Assembly: GCF_024006985.1 (NCBI RefSeq)
Contig: NZ_JAMXIB010000007.1
Location: forward strand, 1 to 64,000
Reading direction: 5' to 3'
Source: Robiginitalea marina
GTDB lineage: Bacteria; Bacteroidota; Bacteroidia; Flavobacteriales; Flavobacteriaceae
DNA: 64,000 nucleotides
In this document: one piece after another, positions 55,442 through 64,000 of the stretch
Layout: each line of letters opens with the position of its first letter
Position numbering within the stretch: position 1 is the first letter of the stretch
Position numbers and translations under genes: made by a program
Notes under the pieces: generated by a model
The model's database searches: none
Seen by the model: the letters and a program-made list of their open reading frames with translations, nothing else
What the model was told of the DNA's origin: nothing

Positions 55442-57106
55442 TTATTTCCTCACTTTTTTACCGCGTACCGTTTTGTTCTTGTCCTTGGACTTGGAGCCCA
55501 CCCTGGACATGGCACAGCGGAACCCAATGTAGTCCGTGGCCATATACTGGGGCAGGTACCTTCTCTGGGCCGGGTCGAGCCAGTAGGCCCGGTCGCGCCA
55601 GGAACCGCCTTTGTAGACCCGTACTTCGTTATTGATCAGGGAGGTGCGGGAGTTGCTCTTGTCGTATTCCCTGACCAGGTTGCCCTCCTCATCGCGCTCG
55701 ATCGTATGGCTGGGGGCATTGTACATTTTCCGCTCGTCTTCCTCATCGCTGAAGCGGTCGAAGAACCTGGAAGACCCGGGGTCCCCATCGCGGTATCCGC
55801 GGGCATCGCTCTCGGCGAAGTTCGTCCGCAGGTAGGTGTCTTCCTCATCAACGGGTATCATCTTTACTTCCCCTGGCATATTCACGGCCACAATCTTCCC
55901 GTTTGGCAGGGTATCGTAGACGATTTCGTCCTGCGGAAGCACTTTCACCTTGCCGTCTTCGCCTATGGCTTTTTTCATGAAGACGTTCCCCCTGAAGTAG
56001 TTGAAATCGCTGATTTCGTCATCCACTATGGGACGGTATACGTCCGCTACCCATTCGGCCACGTTGCCGGCCATGTCATACAGCCCGTGGTCGTTGGGCT
56101 TGTAGGATTTTACAGGGGCGGTAATATCGGCCCCGTCGTCGGACCATCCGGCAATCCCGCCGTAGTCTCCCTTGGCCTGCTTGAAGTTTGCGAGTTGGTC
56201 ACCCCGGCCAACGCGCTGGCCGCTCCGGGTGTAATCGCCTTCCCAGGGATATTTTTTCCGTCCCCGGTAGTTGTTGTATTCCCTTGAACCCACAAGGGCC
56301 TGGGCGGCATATTCCCATTCGGTTTCCGTGGGGAGCCTGTATTCCGGCATGATGATCCCCGTACTCCTCTTGGCGAAAGTAGGCATGGAATCCTTTTGCA
56401 TTTTTCCCATAAGGGTATCGATCTGCCCCCCGTAAACGGATTTCGGGTTATTCAGGTAGGCCTCCGTGCTGAAGGTTCCGCCTATTTCGCCGTTCATGGC
56501 GCGGTATTTTACATCTTCAGCCAGGTATCCTTCCCGTTCCAGCATGGCTTCGTTGACCCTGTCAGTACGCCATTCGGCAAATTGGGTAGCCTGTACCCAG
56601 TTGACCCCCACTACCGGATATTCGGCATAGGCGGGGTGCCTCAGGTAGTTATTGGTCATGGTTTCATTGAAGCCCAGGCGGTTCCTCCACACCAGGGTGT
56701 CGGGCAAAGCCCCTTCATAGATGTTGGTGTATCTCGGATCTTCCGGCGGGTAAACGCTTTTCAGGTAATCGAGGTATTCCAGGTACATCACGTTGGTCAC
56801 CTCCGTTTCGTCCATATAAAAGGATTGAACGTGTTGGGTGGTTGCCGTGTTGTTCCAGTCGTGCATCACGTCATCCTGCACTTTTCCCTTGGTAAAGGTC
56901 CCGCCTTCAACAAACACAAGGCCCGGGGCGGTTTCCTGTTCCTTGAAATCCGAATTGTACTGGAACCCTCCTTCCTTGGCATTGATTTTCCAGCCGGTGG
57001 CCCGGGAAACATCCTTGGACCCCGAAGATTTCTTGCAACTCTGCATGCTCAGGGAACCTATGGCCAGGGCCGCGGCAACGAATGAGGTGATACGTCTTTG
57101 TTTCAT
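55442..57106 (-). CDS. gldJ: gliding motility lipoprotein GldJ
   Basis: 554 residues. Lipobox GSLSMQSC (Cys about 24) followed by KKSSGSKDVSRATGW. The body is a formylglycine-generating-enzyme/sulfatase-modifying fold (VFVEGGTFTKGKV, EVTNVMYLEYLDYL, EYRLPTETEWEYAA, YDMAGNVAEWVADVY, VYKGGSWRDRAYW) as in GldJ and GldK. GldJ is an outer-membrane lipoprotein needed for gliding and for stability of the type IX secretion machinery. It is divergent from porV. The basic C-terminus (KSKDKNKTVRGKKVRK) is typical of GldJ. Confidence 0.9.
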   Translation of the reverse strand: MKQRRITSFVAAALAIGSLSMQSCKKSSGSKDVSRATGWKINAKEGGFQYNSDFKEQETAPGLVFVEGGTFTKGKVQDDVMHDWNNTATTQHVQSFYMDETEVTNVMYLEYLDYLKSVYPPEDPRYTNIYEGALPDTLVWRNRLGFNETMTNNYLRHPAYAEYPVVGVNWVQATQFAEWRTDRVNEAMLEREGYLAEDVKYRAMNGEIGGTFSTEAYLNNPKSVYGGQIDTLMGKMQKDSMPTFAKRSTGIIMPEYRLPTETEWEYAAQALVGSREYNNYRGRKKYPWEGDYTRSGQRVGRGDQLANFKQAKGDYGGIAGWSDDGADITAPVKSYKPNDHGLYDMAGNVAEWVADVYRPIVDDEISDFNYFRGNVFMKKAIGEDGKVKVLPQDEIVYDTLPNGKIVAVNMPGEVKMIPVDEEDTYLRTNFAESDARGYRDGDPGSSRFFDRFSDEEDERKMYNAPSHTIERDEEGNLVREYDKSNSRTSLINNEVRVYKGGSWRDRAYWLDPAQRRYLPQYMATDYIGFRCAMSRVGSKSKDKNKTVRGKKVRK

Positions 57107-57527
57107 TTGTATTTAGGACTTTGGTTTCGCTCCGGGCCCCGGGGGGCCTGGATTGCTTTTAGAACGATTGCTTTTCGGCTACTTAAACGGCTTAAAACCC
57201 ATAATATTTTGTGGTCCGGTAAAAAATGCCGCCCTGGTTTCAGGGGGCAGAACCCGGGTGGTTTGCAATCATAACGGGGAATCCCGGCTTCTAGTATAAA
57301 ATGGGCCCAAAATTAGGGAAGGGTTTGCCCGAAGGGTGTTTTTACTAGGCTTGTTACACAATGCATTACCTGCTCTGCTACCATGGTTTTCCTTTTTCTC
57401 TTAATAATTTATATACTATGGCATACCATCGTCAGGATAATGGCGTTACTCTACAATACGTCGGATAATTTTTAGTTATTGTGGTTTTAGTTCCATTTTT
57501 GAATTTTGAAACCATCTTTGAAGAAGT
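57107..57527. promoter_or_regulatory. 421-bp divergent region between gldJ and porV
   Basis: AT-rich toward porV. A TAATTTTG -7 box on the minus strand (57315-57308) could serve gldJ with a leader of about 200 nt. Near porV a CATCTTTG box lies at 57513-57520. No TGA-N6-TCA site is present, and no further gene is seen. Confidence 0.35.
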
Positions 57528-58673
57528 ATGAAAAAAACAGTCATAATCCTTCTCCTGCTCGTTTCGGCCCGTACCCTGGCCCAGGAAGGAGACCGGGTCA
57601 TCACCACAGCGGTGCCCTTTCTGACCATTGCCTCTGATGCCCGTTCCTCGGGGATGGGCGACCTGGGGGTCGCGACTTCCGTCGATGCCTTCTCCCAGCA
57701 GTGGAACCCGGCAAAGTTCGCTTTTGCGGAACGCAAAACGGGGATCGGGATCAGCTACACCCCCTATCTGGAGAGCATAATCACGGATATAGCCCTGCTT
57801 AACGGCAGTTTCTATAATAAGCTCAACGAGCGCAGTGCCTTTGCAGTTTCCATCCGGTATTTTACCCTTGGGGAGATTGAATTGCGGAACTCTTTCGAGG
57901 AAGCCGGGACCCTGGTCAAGCCGAATGAGCTGGCCATTGACGGGTCTTACGCCCTGAAGCTCAGCGACCGCTTTTCCATGGCCGTTGCCGGGCGCTTTAT
58001 CAGTTCCAACCTGGAAATCCCCCAATTGGGGAACGCGGTGCAAAACGGGAATACCTTCGCGGTGGACATTGCCGGATATTATCGTGGGCCCGAAAAGGCC
58101 TATCAGAATTTTGACGGCCGGTGGACCTGGGGCTTCAATATCTCCAACCTGGGCCCCAAGATCAAGTATGATGACGGGGGACAGGAGAACTTCCTCCCGA
58201 CCAACCTCGGCCTTGGCGGGGGATTCGATTTTATTTTCGACATGGACAATACCCTGTCCCTGAAGGCTGAATTCAACAAATTGCTGGTGCCCACCCCCCA
58301 GGATTTTAATGGGAATGGCATCCTCGACTCCGAGGACAACCAGGAATACCAGCAAATCGGCTTCCTCGAAGGGGTCTTTAAATCGTTCGGGGACGCGCCG
58401 GATGGCCTGAGCGAAGAGCTGCAAGAGGTTACCTGGGCCCTGGGTGCAGAGTATGTGTTCCGGGAAGCCTTTATGTTGAGGGCCGGATATTTCAATGAAA
58501 GTGAAGAGAAAGGCTTCCGGAAGTTTTTCAGCCTGGGGGCCGGCTTTAAGTACAACAATGCGCAGATAGACCTGTCGTACCTGTTTTCTACGGCCCAGGT
58601 CCGCAACCCCCTCGAGAATACCCTCCGGTTTTCTCTGACCTTCAACCTGGGGGAGCAATTTTACAACGATTAA
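57528..58673 (+). CDS. porV: type IX secretion outer-membrane protein PorV
   Basis: 381 residues. Signal peptide about 1-18 (ending TLAQ). PorV hallmarks: TTAVPFLTIASDARSSGMGD near residue 25, SVDAFSQQWNPAKFAFA, and a 14-strand FadL-like barrel ending LRFSLTFNLGEQFYND. PorV shuttles type IX cargo to the attachment complex and binds C-terminal sorting domains, so it should handle the 1985-residue exoprotein of this window. Divergent from gldJ; followed by a terminator and cdd. Confidence 0.92.
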   Translation: MKKTVIILLLLVSARTLAQEGDRVITTAVPFLTIASDARSSGMGDLGVATSVDAFSQQWNPAKFAFAERKTGIGISYTPYLESIITDIALLNGSFYNKLNERSAFAVSIRYFTLGEIELRNSFEEAGTLVKPNELAIDGSYALKLSDRFSMAVAGRFISSNLEIPQLGNAVQNGNTFAVDIAGYYRGPEKAYQNFDGRWTWGFNISNLGPKIKYDDGGQENFLPTNLGLGGGFDFIFDMDNTLSLKAEFNKLLVPTPQDFNGNGILDSEDNQEYQQIGFLEGVFKSFGDAPDGLSEELQEVTWALGAEYVFREAFMLRAGYFNESEEKGFRKFFSLGAGFKYNNAQIDLSYLFSTAQVRNPLENTLRFSLTFNLGEQFYND

Positions 58674-58693
58674 CCGGGCACTCCCGCTGTTTT

Positions 58694-58720
58694 AAAACCT
58701 GCCTGCCGGCGGGTTTTTTT
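58694..58720 (+). terminator. terminator of porV
   Basis: AACCTGCC, loop TGCC, GGCGGGTT, then a run of T residues; one G-T pair in the stem. Confidence 0.75.
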
Positions 58721-58742
58721 CTGGCCGGTCGGCAGCTTTGCG

Positions 58743-58750
58743 TATCTTTA
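58743..58750 (+). promoter_or_regulatory. -7 box TATCTTTA ahead of cdd
   Basis: Ends 4 nt before the cdd ATG, implying a leaderless or nearly leaderless transcript. Confidence 0.45.
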
Positions 58751-58754
58751 ATCC

Positions 58755-59240
58755 ATGGAAAAACGCAAAATCTCTTTTGAACTGGAGGTATACCCTGATG
58801 AGGACGGACTCTCCCCGGAAGACCGGGAGCTCCTCGTCAGGGCCAGGCAGGCCAGGGATGCAGCCTATGCCCCGTATTCGGGGTTCCAGGTGGGGGCTGC
58901 TGTCCGCATGGATTCAGGCCATATCCATTTGGGGAATAATCAGGAGAATGCATCCTTTCCTTCTGGGCTTTGTGCCGAAAGGGTGGCGGTTTTCCATGCC
59001 GCAGCCCTGTATCCGGGGGTTGGGATAAAGGCCATAGCCATAAGCGCTTCCGGGCGGACTAAACCCCTGAAAGTCCCGGCGGCGCCTTGCGGGAATTGCC
59101 GGCAATCCCTCCTGGAATACGAGCAGCGGCAGGGGTATCCTATACGCCTGGTTTTACAGGGTCACGGGGGTATGGTGTATGTGTGCCCCTCCATAGCGGC
59201 CCTTTTGCCGCTGGGTTTTGACGGGAGCTTTCTTGCCTGA
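58755..59240 (+). CDS. cdd: cytidine deaminase
   Basis: 161 residues. Zinc ligands C73 (CAERVAVF), C112 and C115 (PCGNCRQ); proton-shuttle E75. The substrate-binding segment APYSGFQVGAAV is present. Homotetrameric type. It deaminates cytidine and deoxycytidine to uridine forms in pyrimidine salvage. Its start is fixed by the -7 box only 4 nt upstream. Not linked to deoCD, which lies 20 kb away. Confidence 0.92.
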   Translation: MEKRKISFELEVYPDEDGLSPEDRELLVRARQARDAAYAPYSGFQVGAAVRMDSGHIHLGNNQENASFPSGLCAERVAVFHAAALYPGVGIKAIAISASGRTKPLKVPAAPCGNCRQSLLEYEQRQGYPIRLVLQGHGGMVYVCPSIAALLPLGFDGSFLA

Positions 59241-59308
59241 CTTAAAGGCGGGCCACAACAGCCCCTCCCCTTTGGCCCCCATTTTTTTTTCCTGAATGAT
59301 TTAATGTG

Positions 59309-59316
59309 TATTTTTG
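59309..59316 (+). promoter_or_regulatory. -7 box TATTTTTG ahead of pdhA
   Basis: Perfect TAnnTTTG, about 70 nt before the pdhA ATG. Confidence 0.45.
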
Positions 59317-59385
59317 CTCCTCGACCCCGGGGGCTGGCCATCCTGCGCTATTCCCCGCAACCATTCAGACAGTAAAAAGGCCTTC

Positions 59386-60384
59386 ATGAAAAAAGTCACC
59401 AAGGAAGTGTACCTTAAATGGTACGAGGACATGCTTTTCTGGCGCAAGTTTGAGGACAAGCTCGCCGCCGTATACATCCAGCAGAAAGTCAGGGGGTTCC
59501 TGCACCTCTACAACGGGCAGGAAGCTGTTTTGGCCGGGTCCCTGCACGCCATGGAAATTGGGAAAGACCGCATGATCACGGCCTACCGGAACCACGTACA
59601 GCCCATTGGCCTGGGGGTAGACCCCAGGAAGGTCATGGCGGAGCTCTACGGGAAGGTTACCGGGACCTCCAAAGGGATGGGGGGGTCCATGCACATTTTT
59701 TCCAAGGAACATCATTTTTATGGCGGACATGGCATCGTGGGGGGGCAAATCCCCCTGGGGGCGGGCCTCGCGTTTGCCGACAAGTATTTTGGCAGGGATG
59801 CCGTGACCCTTTGCTACATGGGTGACGGGGCCGTGCGGCAGGGAAGCCTTCACGAGGCGTTCAACCTGGCCATGCTTTGGCAGCTGCCCGTAGTGTTTAT
59901 CTGCGAGAACAATGGATATGCCATGGGGACCTCCGTGGCCAGGACCTCCCATTCCACGGAAATCTGGAAACTCGGCCTGGGCTATGAAATGCCCTGCGGC
60001 CCGGTTGACGGCATGGACCCGGTGGCGGTGGCGCAGGAGCTGAGCAAGGCCATTGAGCGCGCCCGGAGCGGTGGAGGGCCGACCTTCCTGGAAGCCAAGA
60101 CCTACCGGTACCGTGGGCATTCCATGTCGGACGCACAGCATTACCGGACCAAGGACGAAGTGGAAGAGTACAAGAAAATCGACCCGATCACCACGGTGAG
60201 GGAAACCATACTGGAAAAAAAATACGCTACCGAAGAGGAAATCCGCCAGATCGACAAGCGCGTGCAGGAGTTGGTTAAGGAATGTGAAGAGTTCGCAGAG
60301 AATTCCCCATACCCGCCCAAAGAGCAAATGTATGACACGGTTTACGAACAGGAAGACTATCCGTTCCTCGAACATAAATTATAA
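59386..60384 (+). CDS. pdhA: pyruvate dehydrogenase E1 component, alpha subunit
   Basis: 332 residues from ATG 59386 (MKKVTKEVYLKWYEDMLFWR). Thiamine diphosphate motif GDGAVRQGSLHEAFN, the YNGQEAVLAGSLHAM and GMGGSMHIFSKEHHFYGGHG segments and the phosphorylation-loop-like TYRYRGHSMSD are all conserved. It decarboxylates pyruvate together with a beta subunit, which is not encoded here. The E2 gene follows after 11 nt, so the two are an operon. Confidence 0.93.
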   Translation: MKKVTKEVYLKWYEDMLFWRKFEDKLAAVYIQQKVRGFLHLYNGQEAVLAGSLHAMEIGKDRMITAYRNHVQPIGLGVDPRKVMAELYGKVTGTSKGMGGSMHIFSKEHHFYGGHGIVGGQIPLGAGLAFADKYFGRDAVTLCYMGDGAVRQGSLHEAFNLAMLWQLPVVFICENNGYAMGTSVARTSHSTEIWKLGLGYEMPCGPVDGMDPVAVAQELSKAIERARSGGGPTFLEAKTYRYRGHSMSDAQHYRTKDEVEEYKKIDPITTVRETILEKKYATEEEIRQIDKRVQELVKECEEFAENSPYPPKEQMYDTVYEQEDYPFLEHKL

Positions 60385-60395
60385 TTAAAAGGCAA

Positions 60396-62018
60396 ATGGC
60401 TGAGATTATCACAATGCCCAGGCTTAGCGATACCATGGAAGAAGGAACCGTGGCGAAATGGCTCAAGAAGGTAGGGGACACCGTAGAGGAAGGGGATATC
60501 CTTGCTGAAATCGAGACCGATAAGGCAACCATGGAGTTTGAATCGTTCCATTCCGGTACCCTGCTCCATATTGGGATACAGGAAGGGGAGGGTGCCCCGG
60601 TAGATTCCCTGCTGGCCATCATCGGGGAGAAAGGTGAGGATATCGCTTCCCTGCTCGGCGGAAAGCCGGCCGGGGAAACCCCTGCCCCGGTTGCCGCGGA
60701 GGAGCCGCCTGCCGCTCCCCCGGTACCGTCTTCCCCTGCCGGGCTCCCGGAAGGGGTGGAAATCATTACCATGCCCCGCCTGAGCGATACCATGGAGGAA
60801 GGAACTGTGGCTTCCTGGCTCAAAAAAGTCGGGGATAAAGTGGAAGAAGGAGATATCCTGGCCGAAATAGAGACCGATAAGGCGACCATGGAGTTCGAGT
60901 CATTTTACTCCGGGACGCTCCTGCACATCGGCATACAGGAAGGGGAGTCTGCTCCGGTGGATTCCGTGCTGGCAGTTATCGGGCCTGAGGGCACCGATGT
61001 GTCTGCGGTGCTCAACGCGGCCCCCGGAAAAGGAAAACCGGAGGCACAGCAAACCGAGCCAGAGCCTGCCAAACCTGATGGCCCTGTCGCGCAACCCGGG
61101 GAAGCCGCCCGGGAAACGGAAGGCGGGGACCGGATTTTTGTTTCGCCCCTCGCACGGAGAATGGCAGAGGAAAAGGGAATTGACCTTAGGCAGGTAACCG
61201 GTAGCGGGGACCATGGCCGGATCGTCAGGAGGGATATCGAGAATTTCACCCCTGCAAGGGAAACGGCAGCCCCTGCCCCTGCAGCCGTGTCTGAAGCCAC
61301 CGGATCGTCCGTGGAGGCTTTTGTGCCTGCAGGCGAAGAACATGCCGAGGAAGTGAAGAACTCACAGATGCGCAAGGTCATCGCCCGCAGACTGGCCGAA
61401 TCCAAGTTCAGTGCTCCCCACTACTACCTCACTATTGAAGTGGATATGGAACAGGCCATGGCCTCAAGGGCTCAGATCAACGAACTCCCCGACACGAAAG
61501 TGTCTTTTAACGATATGGTGGTCAAGGCCTGTGCCATGGCCCTGAGGAAACACCCGCAGGTCAATACCACCTGGAACAACGACACCACCCGGTATAACCG
61601 GCACATCCATGTCGGGGTGGCGGTCGCCGTTGAAGAAGGCCTGGTGGTTCCGGTATTGCGCTTTACCGACCAGATGACCCTTACCCAGATAGGGGCTGCC
61701 GTAAAGGACCTGGCGGGTCGTGCCCGGAACAAAAAACTGACCCCTGCCGAAATGGAGGGCAGTACCTTCACCGTCTCCAACCTGGGGATGTTCGGCATTC
61801 AGGAATTCACCTCCATCATCAACCAGCCCAATTCCGCCATCCTGTCCGTTGGCGCCATAGTGGAAAAGCCGGTGGTTAAGCAAGGGGAAATACGCATAGG
61901 GCATACCATGAAGGTCACCCTGGCCTGTGACCACCGTACGGTCGACGGGGCTACCGGGGCACAGTTCCTGCAAACCCTGAGGGCCTATCTCGAGTATCCG
62001 GTAACCATGCTCGCCTGA
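60396..62018 (+). CDS. pyruvate dehydrogenase E2, dihydrolipoamide acetyltransferase
   Basis: 540 residues. Two nearly identical lipoyl domains (about 1-76 and 120-195) with lipoyl-Lys K43 and K162 in ETDKATMEF; Pro/Ala-rich linkers; a peripheral subunit-binding domain (about 246-283, VSPLARRMAEEKGIDLRQV); and the acetyltransferase core with DHRTVDGATGAQF (H513, D517). It moves the acetyl group from E1 to CoA. The next gene's ATG overlaps the stop codon by 1 bp. The two lipoyl domains appear to be a fairly recent duplication. Confidence 0.93.
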   Translation: MAEIITMPRLSDTMEEGTVAKWLKKVGDTVEEGDILAEIETDKATMEFESFHSGTLLHIGIQEGEGAPVDSLLAIIGEKGEDIASLLGGKPAGETPAPVAAEEPPAAPPVPSSPAGLPEGVEIITMPRLSDTMEEGTVASWLKKVGDKVEEGDILAEIETDKATMEFESFYSGTLLHIGIQEGESAPVDSVLAVIGPEGTDVSAVLNAAPGKGKPEAQQTEPEPAKPDGPVAQPGEAARETEGGDRIFVSPLARRMAEEKGIDLRQVTGSGDHGRIVRRDIENFTPARETAAPAPAAVSEATGSSVEAFVPAGEEHAEEVKNSQMRKVIARRLAESKFSAPHYYLTIEVDMEQAMASRAQINELPDTKVSFNDMVVKACAMALRKHPQVNTTWNNDTTRYNRHIHVGVAVAVEEGLVVPVLRFTDQMTLTQIGAAVKDLAGRARNKKLTPAEMEGSTFTVSNLGMFGIQEFTSIINQPNSAILSVGAIVEKPVVKQGEIRIGHTMKVTLACDHRTVDGATGAQFLQTLRAYLEYPVTMLA

Positions 62019-63055
62019 TGTGGGCCGCCGAACTAAATCCAGGAAGGGACCGCGGATTTCGCGGTAAAGGCAAGGCAGGCCTTTTGGGCATAGCCCTTTT
62101 GGCCTTGGTTTTGGGGTCCTGCGGTGCCCTGAAATCATCGGGTACCGGATCCGACCGCCCGGGCCCTGAGGCTGTGGCGGGCAAACCGGCCGAGAGCGAC
62201 TCCTCGCGGATCAGCACCATGATGCATTTTCTCGCTTCCGATGAACTACAGGGACGCGACACGGGTTCGGAAGGTATTGAACGTGCAGCGGCCTATCTCG
62301 AGGCAAAGATGCGGGAATTCGGCATAAGTCCCTACTTTCAGACCTACAGGGACACCCTCTCCAACAGCAAGGAAGTGGCCTATAATATTGTAGGGGTCCT
62401 GGAAGGTTCGGACCCGGAGCTGAAGGACGAATACCTGGTGATCGGGGCGCATTATGACCATATTGGCCTGCTGCCCCCGAAAGATGGGGATGCCATTGCA
62501 AACGGCGCCAATGACAATGCCAGTGGCACGTCCACAGTCCTGGAGCTGGCACGGATTTTGTCCGGGCAGGGGGCACCCCGCAGAAGCCTGATCTTTGCCT
62601 TTTTCAGTGCGGAAGAGCGGGGCCTGTTGGGTTCCCGCCATCTGGCCAGGGTGCTCAAGGAACGGGGCATAGACCTGTACGCCATGCTCAATTTCGAGAT
62701 GACGGGGGTGCCGATGTCCGGCCGGGATTACCTGGTTTACCTCACCGGCTTCGAACGGTCAAACCTGGCCGGGATTTGCAATGCCTATGGCGGGGCAGAC
62801 TTGGTGGGTTTCCTGGAGACTGCGCGGGAATACAACCTCTTCCAGCGGTCTGACAATTATGCTTTTTTCGAGGAGTTCAACGTTCCTTCCCATACCTTTT
62901 CCACCTTTGATTTTCAGAACTACGCCTACTACCACCAGGCCGGGGATGAGGCCTCACGGATGGATTTTGTCCACATGGCCGCCCTGGTAAACCGCATGGC
63001 CCCCGTAATCCGGAGTATTGCCGATGCCGGGGAGCGTGAAATCAAAGGGAATTGA
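62018..63055 (+). CDS. M28 family metallopeptidase, lipoprotein
   Basis: 345 residues. A lipobox ALVLGSC (Cys about 35) lies after a long basic N-terminus, so the true start could be a little downstream of the ATG that overlaps the E2 stop. M28 zinc-site motifs: IGAHYDHIG, GANDNASGTSTVLELAR, FFSAEERGLLGSRHL, MLNFEMTGV and a final His in FNVPSHTFSTFD. It should be a surface- or periplasm-facing aminopeptidase. It is linked with the pdh genes only by position. Confidence 0.88.
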   Translation: MWAAELNPGRDRGFRGKGKAGLLGIALLALVLGSCGALKSSGTGSDRPGPEAVAGKPAESDSSRISTMMHFLASDELQGRDTGSEGIERAAAYLEAKMREFGISPYFQTYRDTLSNSKEVAYNIVGVLEGSDPELKDEYLVIGAHYDHIGLLPPKDGDAIANGANDNASGTSTVLELARILSGQGAPRRSLIFAFFSAEERGLLGSRHLARVLKERGIDLYAMLNFEMTGVPMSGRDYLVYLTGFERSNLAGICNAYGGADLVGFLETAREYNLFQRSDNYAFFEEFNVPSHTFSTFDFQNYAYYHQAGDEASRMDFVHMAALVNRMAPVIRSIADAGEREIKGN

Positions 63056-63056
63056 T

Positions 63057-63737
63057 ATGGGAAAGGTAGTCATCACAGGCACTAGCCGCGGCATCGGCCT
63101 GGAACTCGTCAGGGAGTTCGCCACCGCCGGTCACCAGTTACTGGCGCTTTCGCGCAATGAGAAGCCGGTAACCGCCCTTGGCCTTTCCGGGGTTTCGGCA
63201 TGGCCCTTCGACATTACCCTCGGGGAAGACCTGGAGCGTGCCGCCCTTTGGGTGGAGCAGCACTGGGGCGGGGTAGACCTGCTGATCCACAACGCCGGGG
63301 CGCTCCTGCTCAAACCTTTTTCGGAAACTTCCCCCCGCGATTTTGAGGCCCTTTACCGGGTCAATGTCTTTGGCGTAGCCGGGCTTACCAGGGCCCTGCT
63401 GCCCTGGATGGGGCGCGGCGGGCATGTGGTGATGATCAGTTCGATGGGCGGGGTACAGGGAAGCGCAAAATTCCCCGGCCTATCTGCCTACAGTTCCAGT
63501 AAAGGGGCATTGATTACCCTGGCTGAATTGCTTGCTGAAGAGTACAAAGAACAAGGGCCTGCGTTTAATGTGCTGGCACTGGGGGCAGTACAGACCGAAA
63601 TGCTGGAAGCTGCTTTCCCGGGTTACAAGGCCCCGGTGAGCGCGGCGGAAATGGCCGCCTTTATCCGCGACTTTGCGCTCAAGGGCCATGCCTATTTCAA
63701 CGGAAAGGTGCTTCCCGTAAGCAATTCCACCCCCTGA
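63057..63737 (+). CDS. short-chain dehydrogenase/reductase
   Basis: 226 residues from ATG 63057, one base after the peptidase stop. Cofactor motif TGTSRGIG, NAG (LLIHNAGALLL), and the catalytic Ser-Tyr-Lys set MISSMGG ... SAYSSSKGAL are complete. Classical SDR, probably NADP(H)-dependent given the Ser-Arg after the first Gly. Substrate unknown. Third gene of a run starting with the E2 gene. Confidence 0.88.
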   Translation: MGKVVITGTSRGIGLELVREFATAGHQLLALSRNEKPVTALGLSGVSAWPFDITLGEDLERAALWVEQHWGGVDLLIHNAGALLLKPFSETSPRDFEALYRVNVFGVAGLTRALLPWMGRGGHVVMISSMGGVQGSAKFPGLSAYSSSKGALITLAELLAEEYKEQGPAFNVLALGAVQTEMLEAAFPGYKAPVSAAEMAAFIRDFALKGHAYFNGKVLPVSNSTP

Positions 63738-63795
63738 GACCTGCAGAGGCTTCGACAGGGAACCTTCGCCCGAAGGCGGGGCTGTGCTATGCAGC

Positions 63796-63828
63796 TTGCA
63801 GGCAGGCGTCCTAAATTTTCTACATTTG
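63796..63828 (+). promoter_or_regulatory. promoter TTG-N22-TACATTTG
   Basis: TTG at 63796-63798 and a perfect TAnnTTTG at 63821-63828, ending 5 nt before the ATG of the SprT-like gene. Confidence 0.5.
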
Positions 63829-63833
63829 TGTCC

Positions 63834-64000
63834 ATGAGCCAGGTGCTTCAGCGCTATTTACCGGAACAGGCTGTGGTTCCCTGTCAGGAAATCATACAGG
63901 CCTATGGGATCCACCTGAAAATCGTCAATGAACGGGTCACCCGCCATGGGGATTACCGCATCCTGCCCGGGGGCGGGCACCAGATCACGGTTAATGCCAT
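63834..64000 (+). CDS. SprT-like domain protein, 5' part only
   Basis: The first 55 residues (MSQVLQRYLPEQAVVPCQEI, then IHLKIVNERVTRHGDYR and GGGHQITVNA) match the N-terminus of flavobacterial SprT-like zinc metallopeptidase-domain proteins. The zinc-binding HExxH would lie beyond the window edge, so activity cannot be judged. The start is supported by a TACATTTG promoter box just upstream. Confidence 0.75.
   Translation, partial: MSQVLQRYLPEQAVVPCQEIIQAYGIHLKIVNERVTRHGDYRILPGGGHQITVNA

Noticed and set aside
57432-58658. 408-codon open frame antisense to porV
   Set aside because: Composition is that of reversed PorV codons; porV motifs are clear on the plus strand.
59365-60375. 336-codon open frame antisense to pdhA
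   Set aside because: Shadow of a well-supported gene; no motif or start signal of its own.

Overview
The window looks like chromosome of a G+C-rich marine-type member of the Flavobacteriaceae (Robiginitalea-like; the genus is an inference). The evidence is a gliding protein (GldJ), a type IX secretion outer-membrane protein (PorV), a type IX C-terminal sorting domain on a 1985-residue exoprotein, HmuY-type haem uptake, and promoters of the Bacteroidetes form TAnnTTTG. There is no phage, insertion sequence, CRISPR array or rRNA. One tRNA-Val(GAC) is present.

Layout: 0.2-5.2 kb, a His-rich DUF4198 protein, HupE and a two-subunit molybdenum hydroxylase, followed by a broken copy of the hupE 3' end. 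5.4-7.6 kb, two orphan envelope-type proteins and a YhhN protein. 7.7-14.4 kb, DUF748 protein, CDP-alcohol phosphatidyltransferase, slipin pair, dienelactone hydrolase-like protein and flavodoxin. 14.4-18.9 kb, an iron/haem locus (DUF6607, TonB receptor, HmuY-like lipoprotein, DoxX-like). 19.1-22.5 kb, a class III adenylate cyclase, an HD phosphohydrolase and a Pycsar-effector-like membrane protein. 22.8-28.8 kb, the giant secreted protease-like protein with 23 GFSLVN hexads. 28.9-33.1 kb, GH32 lipoprotein and an MlaEFD operon. 33.2-48.2 kb, class II ribonucleotide reductase, DUF2267, DeoC/DeoD, three universal stress proteins, Pta-AckA, a sigma-like factor and a YtxH operon. 47.1-53.4 kb, a LOV/PAS/GAF histidine kinase with a receiver-CRP response regulator, a patatin and Hsp20. 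53.5-64 kb, tRNA-Val with tandem repeats, MurF, GldJ, PorV, cytidine deaminase, pyruvate dehydrogenase E1alpha and E2, M28 peptidase, SDR and the start of a SprT-like gene.

The strongest new signal is regulatory. Thirteen intergenic copies of the palindrome TGA-N6-TCA, the core of Crp/Fnr-type sites, lie at nearly constant distance upstream of TAnnTTTG-like -7 boxes: palindrome centre to first base of the -7 box is 29.5 bp in eleven cases and 30.5 bp in two. This puts the site near -41.5, the classical class II activator position. The targets are universal stress proteins, Hsp20, class II RNR, a flavodoxin, CDP-alcohol phosphatidyltransferase, slipin, Mla lipid transport, DUF2267, a PepSY-like protein, a sigma-like factor, YtxH, and the kinase/regulator operon itself. 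The window encodes a fitting regulator: a receiver domain fused to a cyclic-nucleotide-binding fold and a Crp-type helix-turn-helix, co-transcribed with a kinase that carries a complete LOV photosensor motif. The gene content resembles the mycobacterial Dos dormancy regulon, apparently reached with unrelated regulators.
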